Shown one piece after another: positions 16,486 through 16,623 of a stretch of DNA of 16,623 nt. Below the pieces are notes generated by a model. It ran no database searches. It saw nothing but the letters and a program-made list of their open reading frames with translations, and was not told the origin of the DNA. The stretch spans positions 1 through 16,623 of the forward strand of contig JBBRQV010000065.1 in NCBI GenBank assembly GCA_038225955.1, given 5' to 3'. Position 1 is the first letter of the stretch. Each line of letters begins with the position of its first letter. The translations under genes were made by a program, and so were the position numbers. The DNA is from JAFDZO01 sp038225955. GTDB taxonomy: Bacteria; Bacteroidota; Ignavibacteria; Tepidaquicellales; Tepidaquicellaceae.

Positions 16486-16552
16486 CAAACTGCTTTTGGT
16501 TATAAAAAATATCGTGCGGTCCAGCGATCGCGGTTGTTAAAACGGCAAGTTG

Positions 16553-16606
16553 CTATGTTAGAGGCAATGTGGCGAATGAGTTCAACGAAACGAAAGTTTT
16601 AGCCAC
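16553..16606 (-). CDS. Possible 17-codon leader peptide upstream of fabF
   Basis: A GTG-initiated frame encodes M-A-K-T-F-V-S-L-N-S-F-A-T-L-P-L-T and stops at TAG (16555-16553). It is proposed only because a near-ideal Shine-Dalgarno sequence precedes the GTG at the right distance. The second to fourth codons (Ala-Lys-Thr) are typical of well-translated genes. TGTGGC (16607-16602) over the start can pair with GCCACA (16573-16568), so initiation could be gated by a hairpin. I recognise no homologue. Alternatives: a non-coding leader, or the tail of a gene crossing the right edge in another frame (that frame is open to a TGA at 16584-16582). The fabF ATG lies 67 bases past the TAG. Confidence 0.3.
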   Translation of the reverse strand: MAKTFVSLNSFATLPLT

Positions 16607-16612
16607 AATATT

Positions 16613-16621
16613 TCACCTCCT
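16613..16621 (-). promoter_or_regulatory. Perfect Shine-Dalgarno sequence AGGAGGTGA near the right edge
   Basis: AGGAGGTGA is complementary over nine bases to the usual 3' end of 16S rRNA. The GTG at 16606 follows six bases after it. It stands out because fabF, rnc, porU and the M6-like gene lack recognisable Shine-Dalgarno sequences. It implies that something starts translation here. Confidence 0.6.
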
Positions 16622-16623
16622 AC

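Noticed and set aside
16524..16531. GCGATCGC palindrome as a repeat element (HIP1-like) or restriction-related site
   Set aside because: A single copy was noticed in the window and an isolated 8-bp palindrome is not evidence of a repeat family.
16582..16623. Tail of acpP at the right edge (minus frame open to TGA at 16584-16582)
   Set aside because: The residues of that frame do not resemble the C-terminus of an acyl carrier protein, and only 13 codons are visible, so no gene can be supported.

Overview
The window is AT-rich bacterial chromosome, densely coded, with no phage, IS, CRISPR or RNA-gene signature that I can see. The type IX secretion (T9SS) proteins PorU and PorV, a cargo-like protein with a T9SS type A C-terminal domain, the fabF-rnc pair, and sparse Shine-Dalgarno sequences together point to the Bacteroidota/Chlorobiota/Ignavibacteriota group. 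The 'YPNP'-type C-terminal domains and the gene order fit Ignavibacteria best, but that placement is inference from style, not a phylogeny.

Left part, plus strand (1-4536): a tightly packed run that looks like one operon. A lipoprotein related to YtcJ-type amidohydrolases runs in from the left edge. It is followed by prmC (2 bp gap), dtd (ATGA overlap), a Rossmann/DUF2520 protein (7 bp gap) and a small outer-membrane beta-barrel protein (13 bp gap). prmC and dtd both serve translation quality (release-factor methylation, D-aminoacyl-tRNA removal).

Right part, minus strand (16606-4533): a possible leader peptide with an extremely strong ribosome binding site, then fabF and rnc, then an intergenic segment with a candidate promoter and a long hairpin. 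porU and porV follow as a pair (29 bp apart), then a hairpin, then a 1010-residue secreted M6-like protein with a T9SS sorting domain, a clear terminator, and a membrane family-2 glycosyltransferase. The glycosyltransferase stop codon overlaps the stop codon of the plus-strand barrel gene, so the two operons converge with no spacer.

How the genes fit together: PorU is the cell-surface C25 sortase that removes T9SS C-terminal domains, and PorV is the outer-membrane barrel that shuttles cargo to it. The M6-like protein next door carries such a domain and is a plausible client.

Main surprises: two exported proteins keep the fold and landmark motifs of metal-dependent hydrolases but have lost the metal ligands. 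The amidohydrolase-like lipoprotein has Asn/Ser for HxH and Lys and Phe for two further histidines. The M6-like T9SS protein has A-S-L-G-S where HExxH should be. PorU keeps its His/Cys dyad. The non-coding signals (hairpins before porU and the M6-like gene, and the leader ORF before fabF) are the other places worth a second look.
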